Source of the DNA: Dehalococcoidia bacterium
GTDB lineage: Bacteria; Chloroflexota; Dehalococcoidia; Tepidiformales; Tepidiformaceae
Assembly (NCBI GenBank): GCA_020853755.1
Contig: JADYYG010000004.1
Span: 1-64,000 of the forward strand
Direction: 5' to 3'
DNA length: 64,000 nucleotides
The notes beneath the pieces are model-generated. The model was given only the letters and a program-made list of their open reading frames with translations. It had not been told where the DNA came from and searched no databases. Of this stretch, positions 38,859 through 47,185 are shown piece by piece. The first letter of the stretch is position 1; every line of letters starts with the position of its first letter. The translations under genes and the position numbers were made by a program.

Positions 38859-39641
38859 GTGACCACGCCGCTCTACCGCGAATCGAGCGCCGTGCTGCGC
38901 GATGCGCTGGCGCAGCAGATGGGCTGCAGTCCCGGCGACTACCAGTCACACCAGGTCACAGTGGTTGAGCGCCCGGTAGATTCCCGAGAGCCGCATCTCG
39001 CGCTTGTTACGACGATGGGTGCCGGGTCGGTCGTTTCGGTGCGCGATGCGCGGCTCATTCCCTGGGCTCAGGAGCACGCTCCTCCTGTCAACCGCAACCA
39101 GCAGATCTTCCTCCCGTCGTTCCTCGAAGGGATGGCCGGTTTCGCGCGAGAATTGGGGTTCGAAGGCGCGAAGTCGCACAGCGCGAGCGGCGGATGCGTG
39201 CTTGCCGAGGAACTCCCGGCGCAGCCGCTGCCTGCCGGGTTCACGGTGCGGGAGCTGTCGCTCGAAGCGGCGGCGGCGCTCCGTGAGGATGGTCGCTTCG
39301 ACAATGCGCTTGGTGAGGCAGACGAACAGCGTCGGATTGCCCGGTCGCGGACAGCGTTTGCTGTAACAGCGTCCGATGGAAGCACGGCCGCGGTGTGCGG
39401 TGTCTGGGACCAGTATCCTGGCATCGATGAGATTGGCCTGGATGTGGCGAGGGAGCACCGTGGCAGCGGCCTTGCTTCGGTTCTGACGATCCACGCCGTC
39501 CACTGGATTCGCCAGCAGGGCCGATGGCCGATCTACACCTACGGGTTCACCAACGTTCGCTCCATGAACAACGCCCTGCGCTGCGGCTTCCGGCCGCTGT
39601 GGTTTCTCTCGGCGGTGTACGTACCCGCGGATATGCGCTGA
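38859..39641 (+). CDS. GNAT family N-acetyltransferase
   Basis: The 260-residue protein has its GNAT core in the C-terminal third: EIGLDVAREHRGSGLASVLTIHAVHWI with the CoA-binding Arg/Gly loop, and YGFTNVRSMNNALRCGFRPLW. The N-terminal half has no recognised domain and may hold the acceptor site. The GTG start is chosen as the first start after the Uma2 stop that keeps the whole domain. The acceptor is unknown. It converges on the flavin reductase gene. Confidence 0.74.
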   Translation: MTTPLYRESSAVLRDALAQQMGCSPGDYQSHQVTVVERPVDSREPHLALVTTMGAGSVVSVRDARLIPWAQEHAPPVNRNQQIFLPSFLEGMAGFARELGFEGAKSHSASGGCVLAEELPAQPLPAGFTVRELSLEAAAALREDGRFDNALGEADEQRRIARSRTAFAVTASDGSTAAVCGVWDQYPGIDEIGLDVAREHRGSGLASVLTIHAVHWIRQQGRWPIYTYGFTNVRSMNNALRCGFRPLWFLSAVYVPADMR

Positions 39642-39659
39642 AGCTGAACTGACCCGGGG

Positions 39660-40229
39660 TCAGCCGCCGTACTCCCAGCCCAGTTCGCGTTCGATGAGCA
39701 TTTCGCCGGGGCGGACGCGTTCACCGTCGAGGCAGGTCCCGACGACGATCGTGTGGTCGCCCGTTTCATGGAACGAGACAGCCTCGCAGGCGATCCAACC
39801 GAGCGCCTCGTCGAGCACCGGACAGCCGTTGTCGTGCAGGCCGTGAGGGATAGTGGCCAGCTTGTCGATGACCTTTGCCGCCGCTTCTTCGGAGCGCCCG
39901 CGAATCTTGCTGGCTTCCGAAGGCATCACCACCTTGCGGGCGATCTCGATGCCGTCCTTTTCGTGGAGCAGGTTCACCGTGAACGCCCGCGTCTCCTTGA
40001 TGAAGCGGAGCGTACGGGCGTCGTTCTCGATGGAGACCGCGAGCAGGCGCGGTTTGAAGGAGACCTGCATCACCCAGTCGGCGAGCATCGCGTTGAGCGC
40101 CCCATCGGCGGCGCGTGACCCGATCACGTGGACGCCGTAGCTGAGGGCGAGCAGCGCCTTTTCGACACCGGAGAGTTCGAGGGGCGAGCCGGGCAGGTTG
40201 GGGAGTTCGGGATGGGTCACGGTGAGCAT
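39660..40229 (-). CDS. Flavin reductase family protein
   Basis: The 189-residue protein belongs to the flavin-reductase/split-barrel family: LLALSYGVHVIGSRAADGALNAMLADWVMQVSFKPRLLAVSIEND and HDNGCPVLDEALGWIACEAVSFHETGDHTIVVG are typical. It would reduce FMN or FAD with NAD(P)H for a partner oxygenase, or bind flavin itself. The gene is divergent from the FecB-type importer, so a role in ferric-siderophore reduction is conceivable, as is supply of reduced flavin to the LLM enzyme. Confidence 0.82.
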   Translation of the reverse strand: MLTVTHPELPNLPGSPLELSGVEKALLALSYGVHVIGSRAADGALNAMLADWVMQVSFKPRLLAVSIENDARTLRFIKETRAFTVNLLHEKDGIEIARKVVMPSEASKIRGRSEEAAAKVIDKLATIPHGLHDNGCPVLDEALGWIACEAVSFHETGDHTIVVGTCLDGERVRPGEMLIERELGWEYGG

Positions 40230-40361
40230 CCTGTGGTTGATTGCCGCCTATGTTGCCACGGGCCGCGCTGGCAGTTTGCCACGTTGGCGGTCATGAACTG
40301 GTTGGCACGCGATCGCAATCGGGCGTGCCACGGCTTGTGTTCGAAGCATACCGGCGCCGCC

Positions 40362-40389
40362 GTGACAGCACGGGAGGCAGTGCTATACT
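40362..40389 (+). promoter_or_regulatory. Promoter of the FecBCD-type importer operon
   Basis: GTGACA at 40362-40367 and TATACT at 40384-40389 are separated by 16 bp, each one base off consensus. Transcription would start near 40396 and leave a leader of about 40 nt. The leader is A/G-rich and an AAACTT-N12-AAGTTT inverted repeat overlaps the start codon (40424-40447), a possible operator. No cobalamin riboswitch was recognised between 40230 and 40436. Confidence 0.6.
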
Positions 40390-40436
40390 CCGGTAATCTT
40401 GAGCTTTCACGAAGAGAAAGAGAAAACTTGGTAAGA

Positions 40437-41459
40437 ATGATAAGTTTCTACCGCCGATTCTCAACCATCAGTGTCCTGAGCGTTGCCCTTGCTGCCGTTG
40501 CGATCTTCGCAGCGGCTTGCGGCGGTGATGACGACGACACGCCAGCCACTGCCACACAGGGAGCAGCGTCTCCTGCGGCCAGTGCCAGCGCCAACGCGAG
40601 CACCGCGCCAGCCGCATACCCGGTCAAGGTGACCGACCAGCTTGGCCGCAGCGTCGAGATCAAGGCCAAGCCGAAGGTCATCGTTGCGGTCAGCCCGACC
40701 GCCGTCGAAATGGTCTACGCCGCGGGCGGCACCGTCGCCGGCCGCAGCGCCTCGGTCGATTTCCCGGAGGCTGCCAAGGCGGCGAAGGAGGTGGGCACGG
40801 CCTACCAGCCGAACTTCGAGGAAATCCTCGCGCTCAAGCCTGACCTCGTGGTGGCCGACGCCGTCATCCAGGCGCAGCCCACGCTCCGCAAGCCGTTCGA
40901 AGATCTGCCCGTCCCGGTCATTTTCACCGGGGCCGACAGCGTCCAGAAGGTCATCGATGGCCTGACCTTGATGGGCCAGGTGCTCGACAGCAAGGCGACG
41001 ACGGACAAGGTCATCGCAAACATCAACACCGCGAAGGAAGACGCGAAGAAGGCACTGGCCGGGAAAAATATCTCCGCCGTGGCCCTGATCATGGACCGCG
41101 ACCAGACGCTTTACGCGGCGAAGCCTTCGAGCTATGCCGGCGACATCCTCGCCCAGCTTGGCATCACGAACCCGGCGGCCAGCCAGCCGGACTCGGGCCC
41201 GTTCCCCGGGTACACCACGCTGCCCCCTGAGAAAATGGTGCAGTTCGACCCGGAGTACATCTTCGCCATCACGCCCGCGCCGCCACCGGCTCCGCGCCTG
41301 GCAACGCTGATCCCGCAGATTCCGCCGTTCAAGGGTCTTAAGGCCGTGACGAACAAGAAGGTCGTGGACACGAACCTCGAACTGTTCCTGCAGGCCCCCG
41401 GCCCGCGCGTGGCGGAAGCGTTCAAGGCCGTCGCGGCCGCTGTGAACGCCGCGCCGTAG
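40437..41459 (+). CDS. Iron-siderophore/cobalamin-type ABC substrate-binding lipoprotein (FecB/BtuF)
   Basis: The 340-residue lipoprotein has a signal peptide ending in FAAAC (Cys28), an Asp- and Ala-rich linker, and a Peripla_BP_2 domain starting with VKVTDQLGRSVEIKAKPKVIVAVSPTAVEMVYA. FEEILALKPDLVVAD and KMVQFDPEYIFAI are also typical. The start is ATG, though a TTG three codons earlier has a purine-rich tract in front and is possible. The operon codes for a single permease and ATPase, as in FecBCDE/BtuCDF systems. Fe-siderophore is likelier than B12 because no riboswitch is present. Confidence 0.82.
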   Translation: MISFYRRFSTISVLSVALAAVAIFAAACGGDDDDTPATATQGAASPAASASANASTAPAAYPVKVTDQLGRSVEIKAKPKVIVAVSPTAVEMVYAAGGTVAGRSASVDFPEAAKAAKEVGTAYQPNFEEILALKPDLVVADAVIQAQPTLRKPFEDLPVPVIFTGADSVQKVIDGLTLMGQVLDSKATTDKVIANINTAKEDAKKALAGKNISAVALIMDRDQTLYAAKPSSYAGDILAQLGITNPAASQPDSGPFPGYTTLPPEKMVQFDPEYIFAITPAPPPAPRLATLIPQIPPFKGLKAVTNKKVVDTNLELFLQAPGPRVAEAFKAVAAAVNAAP

Positions 41460-41475
41460 CCCGCCGCCGCGTACG

Positions 41476-42516
41476 ATGGCAGGGATGGCAGCATCCACAA
41501 GTACTTCCGAGGGCGCGCTGGCGGAGCGCGCCCTTCCCCGGTCTGCGCGGCCTGCAGCGATCGTCGCTGCCGGGTTCCTCGCGCTTGTGGTGGTCGGTGC
41601 GCTGACGCTGAAGCTCGGCTCGGTTTCACTGGGCTGGGACGAAGTGTTCAAGGGCCTGACGACAGATAGCGACCCGCTCGCGCGGAACATCGTCTGGCAG
41701 ATCCGCTTCCCACGGCTCCTCGACGGCATGCTGATCGGCGCGGCGCTTGCCGTCTCCGGGGCGCTGCTCCAGGGCGTGACACGAAACCCCCTCGCCGACC
41801 CCACGATCCTCGGAGTCACCGCAGCAGCGGGGCTGGCGAGTGCCATCGTCATCGTCGCGAACCCGCAGGTGCCGCAGTGGGGCATCGCGATGGCCTGCAT
41901 GGCCGGGGGAATCTGCGGGGCCGCGATCCTGTACGTGGTCGCCTACCGCGGCGACGTCTCGCCGGTGCGCCTGGCGCTGGCCGGCGTCGCACTCTCGGCG
42001 CTCTTCGGAGCGGCGATCGTCGGCCTGCTTTCGAGTTCGCGTACCTTCCTCCAGACGAGCCTCGGGTTCCTTGCCGGCGGCCTCTACGGCTCCGAGTGGC
42101 GCGATCTCCGGGCGATGCTTCCGTACTTGGTGCCGGGATTCCTCGGCGCCGTCCTCGTTTCCGGGCGGCTCAACGTCCTCGCCCTCGGCGACGACGTGGC
42201 GGCGGGCCTCGGCGTCATGACGGACCGCACGCGGCTCGCCATCCTGGCGGTCGTTGGCATCCTCACGGCTGCGGCTGTCGCGACGGCCGGCCTCGTGAGC
42301 TTCGTGGGACTCGTGTGCCCGCACCTCGCTCGCTACACCGTTGGAGGCGACAACCGGGTGCTCATCCCCGTCTCGGCGCTCTACGGGGCGCTCCTGGTCA
42401 GTTCGGCGGACCTCATCGCCAAGTTGCTTATCAGCCCGAGCGAACTGCCGATGGGCATCATCACGGCCGGGGTCGGGGCCCCGTTCCTGCTCTACCTCGT
42501 GAGGTTCCGGGGATGA
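41476..42516 (+). CDS. FecCD-family ABC transporter permease
   Basis: The 346-residue membrane protein has the FecCD blocks RFPRLLDGMLIGAALAVSGALLQGVTRNPLADPTILGV and GLVSFVGLVCPHLARYTVGGDNRVLIP, which contains the coupling-helix region that contacts the ATPase. About ten hydrophobic helices fit the BtuC topology. The last transmembrane region ends in LPMGIITAGVGAPFLLYLVRFRG, the usual C-terminus. A homodimer is expected, since only one permease gene is present. It is coupled to the ATPase gene by an ATGA overlap. Confidence 0.88.
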   Translation: MAGMAASTSTSEGALAERALPRSARPAAIVAAGFLALVVVGALTLKLGSVSLGWDEVFKGLTTDSDPLARNIVWQIRFPRLLDGMLIGAALAVSGALLQGVTRNPLADPTILGVTAAAGLASAIVIVANPQVPQWGIAMACMAGGICGAAILYVVAYRGDVSPVRLALAGVALSALFGAAIVGLLSSSRTFLQTSLGFLAGGLYGSEWRDLRAMLPYLVPGFLGAVLVSGRLNVLALGDDVAAGLGVMTDRTRLAILAVVGILTAAAVATAGLVSFVGLVCPHLARYTVGGDNRVLIPVSALYGALLVSSADLIAKLLISPSELPMGIITAGVGAPFLLYLVRFRG

Positions 42517-43322
42517 AGCTCACGGTCGAGAATCTCTCGCTCCGTTACGGGAGCAGGCGGGTCGTCGAAGATGTCTCGTTCACCGTCGACTCCGGGGAGA
42601 TGGTCTCGATCGTCGGGCCGAATGGGAGCGGGAAGAGCACGCTGTTGCGCGGGATGTCGCGGCTGCAGAAGCCCTCGGCGGGGCGTGTGCTGCTCGGGGA
42701 GACGGACATTCGCGACATCAGCGCACGAGCCGTCGCCCGGACGTTGGCCATCCTTCCCCAGTCGCCGGATGGCGGAGCCGACCTGACAGTGCGAGAACTC
42801 GTGTTCCGCGGGCGCTTCCCGCACCAGGGGATCCTGCAGCGCATCGGCCCGGCCGACATCGAGGCGGTGCACTGGGCGATGGACGCCGCCGATGTCGATG
42901 GACTCGCGGACCGGCCAATCGGGAGCCTCTCCGGGGGCGAACGTCAGCGGGCATGGATCGCGCTCGCGCTGGCTCAGCAGCCGAAAGTCCTGCTGCTCGA
43001 CGAGCCGACGAGCTTCCTCGACATCGCCCACCAGGTTGAGGTCATGCACCTCCTTCGCCGCCTGAACCGCGAAGGAATGACGGTGGTGAGCGTGCTGCAT
43101 GACCTCGTGCTCGCCGGGCGCTTTAGCGACCGTGTCATCGCAGTCAGCCGGGGCCGGGTCGAATTCGACGGGCCGCCGGCGGAGGTACTCGAACCAGTGG
43201 GCCTGGAGCGCGTCTTCGGCGTTGCGATGATGGTGATGCCGGACCCGGAGACCGGTTTGCCGATCCCGCTGCCTCGGCCTGACCCGGAGCTCTGCCCGGG
43301 TGCTCGCCGTCCCCAGGCATGA
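42513..43322 (+). CDS. FecE-type ABC transporter ATP-binding protein
   Basis: The 269-residue ATPase has Walker A GPNGSGKST (35-43), signature LSGGERQ (139-145), Walker B VLLLDEPT (159-166) and the switch His in SVLHDLVLA. The stretch TLAILPQSPDGGADLTVRELVFRGRFPHQG is typical of FecE/BtuD. The C-terminal PDPETGLPIPLPRP segment is also seen in siderophore importers. It is the last gene of the operon and converges with the flippase gene 9 bp away. Confidence 0.88.
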   Translation: MKLTVENLSLRYGSRRVVEDVSFTVDSGEMVSIVGPNGSGKSTLLRGMSRLQKPSAGRVLLGETDIRDISARAVARTLAILPQSPDGGADLTVRELVFRGRFPHQGILQRIGPADIEAVHWAMDAADVDGLADRPIGSLSGGERQRAWIALALAQQPKVLLLDEPTSFLDIAHQVEVMHLLRRLNREGMTVVSVLHDLVLAGRFSDRVIAVSRGRVEFDGPPAEVLEPVGLERVFGVAMMVMPDPETGLPIPLPRPDPELCPGARRPQA

Positions 43323-43331
43323 CTCGTTGGG

Positions 43332-44636
43332 TCAGCCGTGGAGGGCCCTCAGGCGGGTGATGAGCGCGCGGTAGTCCTGTATGTCCTGTTTCCCGAACCG
43401 GAACAGTTGCGATGGCGACAGGTGTTCGCTCCGGGCGAACACGATGAGTCCCGCGGTGATGGCCGTACTGTAGGCAACCGCACTGGCGAGGGCCGCGCCG
43501 TTCACCCCCATGCGCGGGATGAGCACGAAGGCGAGCGAGATGTCGATCACGAGACCGGCGCCCGCGACCACTGACGAAACCCACGGCATGCCGCGCTGGT
43601 AGGTGTAAAAGCCCGAAAACGACTGGGCCAGGCCGTACAGCAGCACGCCGGGAAGCAGGAAGCGCAGGGCCGACGCCATGCCGTCGTATTCGGCGCCGAA
43701 CAGGTAGTCCTGGAGGCCGCCGGCGACCACGCAGAGGGCAACACAGATGCACCCGAGGAGCACCACCGTGTGGCGCATGACGCGGGTGGTCAGGTGGGCC
43801 GCCTCCGGGCGGGAGAGCGACCCAAGACGGGCATAGGCGGCAAGGGCGAGGCTCCCGCTCACCTGCCACACGGATTCGGCGAGGTAGACCGCGAGGGAAT
43901 AAACGGCCACACCGGATTCGCCTTCGAAGTGCTTCACGACGAACACGTCGGCGCGGTAGTTCAGGTACGAAATACCGCTCGCCACGCCGGCGAGTGCCGC
44001 GAAGCGCGCGACTGCCTTGATGATCCCCGAGTCGATGGAAGACCCGCGAAGGAGCACGCCCCCGCTGAGCGCCATCACCGCGACGGCGAGCCACTGCCCG
44101 ACGGCGTACATCTCGAGGGCGAGGCTGGGAGTGTTCGGGCCGCTGTTGACGAGGAAGGCGATAACTATCGCTACGAGTGAGAACGCCGGGGGACAGACAA
44201 GCGCGAAGTTGTAGCGGACGAGGGAATCGCGGCCGAGAAACGTGCCGGCCACGACGCTGTTGCTGATGATGGCGGCGCAGGCAGCCCCGATTGCGAGGGA
44301 CTCGCGGTGGGCTTCACCGGTGAGGACGGAGCTGATGAACAGGCCGGTGAGCACCGCCACCGCGCCGAGGCTGATGCTGAGCACGCCGCCGTTAAACATC
44401 GCGAGGGCAGGCGCACGGCGTTGATTGGCCACCTGGTAGGCCGTGGCCGCCGTCAGGCCCCCACTGGCCGCGTTCACCACGCCGATGATGGTGAGCCCCA
44501 GGACGAAGCTTCCGTAGTGCTCCCGGGTCATCTGGTGGGTGCAGAAGAGCACCGTGCCGAGAGCGACGACAAGGTTCACTCCCCGGAAGAAAAACGCGAC
44601 GATGCCGCCGAAGGCGATGGACATACTCCCGGCCAT
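43332..44636 (-). CDS. Oligosaccharide flippase (MVF/MATE superfamily, Wzx-like)
   Basis: The 434-residue protein has about 12 hydrophobic helices and the pattern of polysaccharide-export flippases: an N-terminal REHYGSFVLGLTIIGVVNAASGGL, YLNYRADVFVVKHFEGESGVAVYSLA and a Gly-rich last third. The family flips lipid-linked sugar units across the inner membrane. It could handle the deoxysugar glycans implied by the rml genes, but it is 38 kb from them. The ATG four codons on, at 44624, is an alternative start. It lies downstream of a bidirectional terminator. Confidence 0.8.
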   Translation of the reverse strand: MAGSMSIAFGGIVAFFFRGVNLVVALGTVLFCTHQMTREHYGSFVLGLTIIGVVNAASGGLTAATAYQVANQRRAPALAMFNGGVLSISLGAVAVLTGLFISSVLTGEAHRESLAIGAACAAIISNSVVAGTFLGRDSLVRYNFALVCPPAFSLVAIVIAFLVNSGPNTPSLALEMYAVGQWLAVAVMALSGGVLLRGSSIDSGIIKAVARFAALAGVASGISYLNYRADVFVVKHFEGESGVAVYSLAVYLAESVWQVSGSLALAAYARLGSLSRPEAAHLTTRVMRHTVVLLGCICVALCVVAGGLQDYLFGAEYDGMASALRFLLPGVLLYGLAQSFSGFYTYQRGMPWVSSVVAGAGLVIDISLAFVLIPRMGVNGAALASAVAYSTAITAGLIVFARSEHLSPSQLFRFGKQDIQDYRALITRLRALHG

Positions 44637-44674
44637 GCTACGGCCACGGGCGGCTGGCGGCCAAACCCAAAAAG

Positions 44675-44704
44675 AAAGGCGCCCTCCCGTGGGAAGGCGC
44701 CTTT
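44675..44704 (-). terminator. Intrinsic terminator after the large secreted protein
   Basis: AAAGGCGCC pairs with GGCGCCTTT, with inner TCCC/GGGA pairing, and on the minus strand the stem is followed by TTTCTTTTTGGG. It lies 24 nt after the stop codon of the secreted protein. The stem is flanked by A-rich and T-rich runs on both sides. Confidence 0.85.
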
Positions 44705-44728
44705 CGGCTGGTTGCGCGGGGCTTTCAG

Positions 44729-46318
44729 CTAGTTGCTGAAGGCGTTGTAGAGACCGTCGTTGTCGCCAACGTTCAGGTCGTTGGTGGCATCGGCGATGGC
44801 GATGATCGGCACGTCGCTGGTGATGGTCATGCCACCCCAGAAGCAGCCGGGAGGGGTTGCCCCGATCCCGCTGTCCGTGGTCAGGCCCTGGTAGAAGATG
44901 AACGACCCGGTGATGGTCTTCGTGGCGGTGTAGGTGCCCGCGGCGTTGCAGCCCGGCGCCGAGTTCGAGGTGTCGTTGATGGCGGTGATGGTCAGGTTGG
45001 CCGTGCCGCCATTGGCGACGCTCACGCTCACCCAGGTGTTGTAGCCACCGGCTCCGCCCGAGGCGTAGGCGCGGCGGAAGATGAGCGGGAGCTTCGCACT
45101 GGTGGTCGCGCGGTCGGTCGGCACGCCGTTGACCGCGGTGTAGAGGTCCTCATCGACGAAGCTACCCGGGGAGGTCATCTTCGAGCGGAAGAGTACTGCC
45201 GCGAGCGGCTGGTCCGAAGTCACCGTGGCGGCGCCGACGAAACCTTCGGGGATACCGCCGGTTGCTTCGTAGACCGAGTGGCTGGCGGTGCCGTTGGCCG
45301 GGATGCTCAGCGGGACGGTGTAGGTGCCGGTGTTGCCCGAGTACGTGATGGTCGCCGTCGCTGCGGCCGCGTTGGCGTTCGAAAGCAGGATCTGGGTGTA
45401 GTAGCCGTCGAGCTTGATGGCCAGCGGGATGGCGATGGTGGTGCCGACATCGTCGGTGGTGTCACCGGCGCCGCCTACGACGAAGCCATCGTACGAAGCG
45501 AGCTTGCGGAGGCCGCCCGAGAGGTAGGCATCGACGCCGACGGTCACCGTCGAGGCGGAAGCCGTGATGGTCGCCGCCATAATCGAGTTGGCTGTGCTCG
45601 CCGGCATCGGAATGGCGCCATCGATGGCTGTCGGGGCGAAGCTGATCTGGCCGCCGACGGGGATCTTGTAACCGCCGCCGGTGCAGGTGCTGCCGCCGCT
45701 GCCGGAGTCCGTCACCGGGGCCTTCGCGCCGCCGGGGAAGGTGTAGAGGATGCTGATGCAGGCTTCGACGGCGCCGGTGTTGGCGATGGCGAAGCGGGTG
45801 TTATAGGTGTTGTCGAGGGCGTTCGCCACGTACGGCAGGGTGACCTTCGAGCCGCCCGTCGGGTACGCGTTGTGGATCGAGTACGACTTCTGGAAGGAAG
45901 AGGACTCGATGTCGCGTACGAGCAGGGCGTTGATCGGCTGGTCGCTGCTGATGACGCCGACACCACGGAAGCCCGGGGTCAGGCCGGTGTTGAGGGCCTG
46001 GGCGAAGACGCGCGTGCCGCCGGGCGGGACGTTCGTGAAGACGACCGTGGCCGACGGAACCTGGACACCCTGTGGGGTGTAGATGTCCATCACAATGGTG
46101 GCGGGGGCGCTGCCGTTGTTCTGGGCGATGGAGCTGGTGTTCTCCTTGCTGTTTGGCAGCAAGGCGGGGAGGACAGCGACGTGGTCAAAGCCTCGTCCGG
46201 TCACCATCTCCTGACGGTTGCCCGGGACGCTGCCCGCGTTTGCGGACAATGCCGGGATAAGGGCCAGGGCTCCGAGCACGGTTGCAAGCGCCAGTCGCCG
46301 AATTCGAGTTCGCTCCAT
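44729..46318 (-). CDS. Large secreted beta-rich protein with four internal repeats
   Basis: The 529-residue protein starts at an ATG preceded by GAGGAG at 7 nt and has a Sec signal (ALALIPALSANA). The mature part is Gly, Ala, Thr and Ser rich. Four units of about 90-130 residues share an N-terminal strand set of the form 'NT..A.ISNTG.A.A.I.IxY..' followed by 'GF.G...ISSDQPI.A'. The SDQP motif is at 125-128 and 368-371 and as SDVP at 501-504; the second unit (about 165-265) lacks it. Only five cysteines occur. No anchor or sorting signal is seen. It is probably a cell-surface or extracellular structural or adhesion protein, by analogy to other beta-sandwich repeat proteins. Confidence 0.72.
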   Translation of the reverse strand: MERTRIRRLALATVLGALALIPALSANAGSVPGNRQEMVTGRGFDHVAVLPALLPNSKENTSSIAQNNGSAPATIVMDIYTPQGVQVPSATVVFTNVPPGGTRVFAQALNTGLTPGFRGVGVISSDQPINALLVRDIESSSFQKSYSIHNAYPTGGSKVTLPYVANALDNTYNTRFAIANTGAVEACISILYTFPGGAKAPVTDSGSGGSTCTGGGYKIPVGGQISFAPTAIDGAIPMPASTANSIMAATITASASTVTVGVDAYLSGGLRKLASYDGFVVGGAGDTTDDVGTTIAIPLAIKLDGYYTQILLSNANAAAATATITYSGNTGTYTVPLSIPANGTASHSVYEATGGIPEGFVGAATVTSDQPLAAVLFRSKMTSPGSFVDEDLYTAVNGVPTDRATTSAKLPLIFRRAYASGGAGGYNTWVSVSVANGGTANLTITAINDTSNSAPGCNAAGTYTATKTITGSFIFYQGLTTDSGIGATPPGCFWGGMTITSDVPIIAIADATNDLNVGDNDGLYNAFSN

Positions 46319-46441
46319 GATGTATCTCCTCATCAACCGGCAGTGTAGGAACCGCACAAGAGTAGGGTCAACGAACGTCGCGCGCTCGCTGCCAACCGCT
46401 CTGTAAACGGTCTGTAACTTTTGCCATCCTGATTACGGACT

Positions 46442-46528
46442 TTACTTCAATTGGTTCAGTGCTTGAAAGACCAAAACGAGGGCCAGCGCACCACTCACCA
46501 TAATCAGAACAAGCTTTGTGCCATTCAC
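46442..46528 (-). CDS. Possible 28-residue single-helix membrane peptide
   Basis: The frame reads GTG start, NGTKLVLIMVSGALALVLVFQALNQLK, stop. A GGGAG ribosome site lies 9 nt upstream of the GTG. Residues 5-23 form one hydrophobic helix and the two ends are polar. It lies in an otherwise empty 261-bp gap between the hydrolase gene and the secreted protein gene. There is no homology evidence and it is too short for coding statistics. Confidence 0.3.
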   Translation of the reverse strand: MNGTKLVLIMVSGALALVLVFQALNQLK

Positions 46529-46579
46529 TATGCCAGTCTCCCACGGGGCGGCGCTCGGCGGCCAGCGGCGGGAAAGGGC

Positions 46580-47185
46580 TCAGCCGCGGCGGAGGAATCC
46601 TGCGACGTGCTCGATGACCCAGCCCCAGCTTGCCGCCTTTGTCAGGCCTGGGGCGCGAAGGTCGTGGTTGCCGCCTTCGAGCCAGTCGATGTGGATGGCC
46701 GGGCTGAGTGCGTACGCGGCGGCATCTGCTCGCGTGCCGAAGGGGTCATTCGCACCCTGGACAATCAGCGCCGGCGTTGCGAGGTGTTCGAGGTGGGCTG
46801 TGCGCAGGCGTTCGGGTTTGCCGGGAGGGTGGAACGGGTAGCCGAGGCAGACGAGCCCGGCCGCGCCAACGTCATCGGCGACCATGCTGGCCATGCGTCC
46901 GCCCATCGACTTGCCGCCGATGAACGGCCGTTCGGCGTCGCATTCGGCCACGGCCTGCCGCCAGGTTTCGAGGAGGACCGGTTCCCGGTCGGGCGGGCGG
47001 CGCTTCCCGTCGATGCGGCGCTTCGCCATATAGGGGAACTCGAAGCGGAGAACGCGGACGCCCTCGCTGGCGAGTCCGCTTGCGACCACGTTCATGAACT
47101 CGGAGTCCATCGGGGCGCCCGCCCCATGCGCGAGGATCAGCGGCGGCCCCGTGGCGGGCCCGGTCGCCAGGAACGTGATGGCCAC
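46580..47185 (-). CDS. KANL3/Tex30-like alpha/beta hydrolase
   Basis: The 201-residue protein has HGAGAPMDSEFM, RFEFPYMAKRR, GGKSMGGRMASMVADD with the nucleophile Ser, QGANDPFGT and GGNHDL, matching the KANL3/Tex30 hydrolase-like family. The catalytic triad looks intact. It starts at GTG immediately after the glpX stop codon, so it is translated from the same message. Its substrate is unknown. Confidence 0.82.
   Translation of the reverse strand: MAITFLATGPATGPPLILAHGAGAPMDSEFMNVVASGLASEGVRVLRFEFPYMAKRRIDGKRRPPDREPVLLETWRQAVAECDAERPFIGGKSMGGRMASMVADDVGAAGLVCLGYPFHPPGKPERLRTAHLEHLATPALIVQGANDPFGTRADAAAYALSPAIHIDWLEGGNHDLRAPGLTKAASWGWVIEHVAGFLRRG

Noticed and set aside
40230-40436. Cobalamin riboswitch in front of the FecB-type operon
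   Set aside because: No B12 box or the expected long structured leader was recognised, and the promoter leaves only about 40 nt of leader.
40461-41900. 479-codon minus-strand frame opposite the FecB-type gene
   Set aside because: It crosses two coupled plus-strand genes and their boundary and has no family features.
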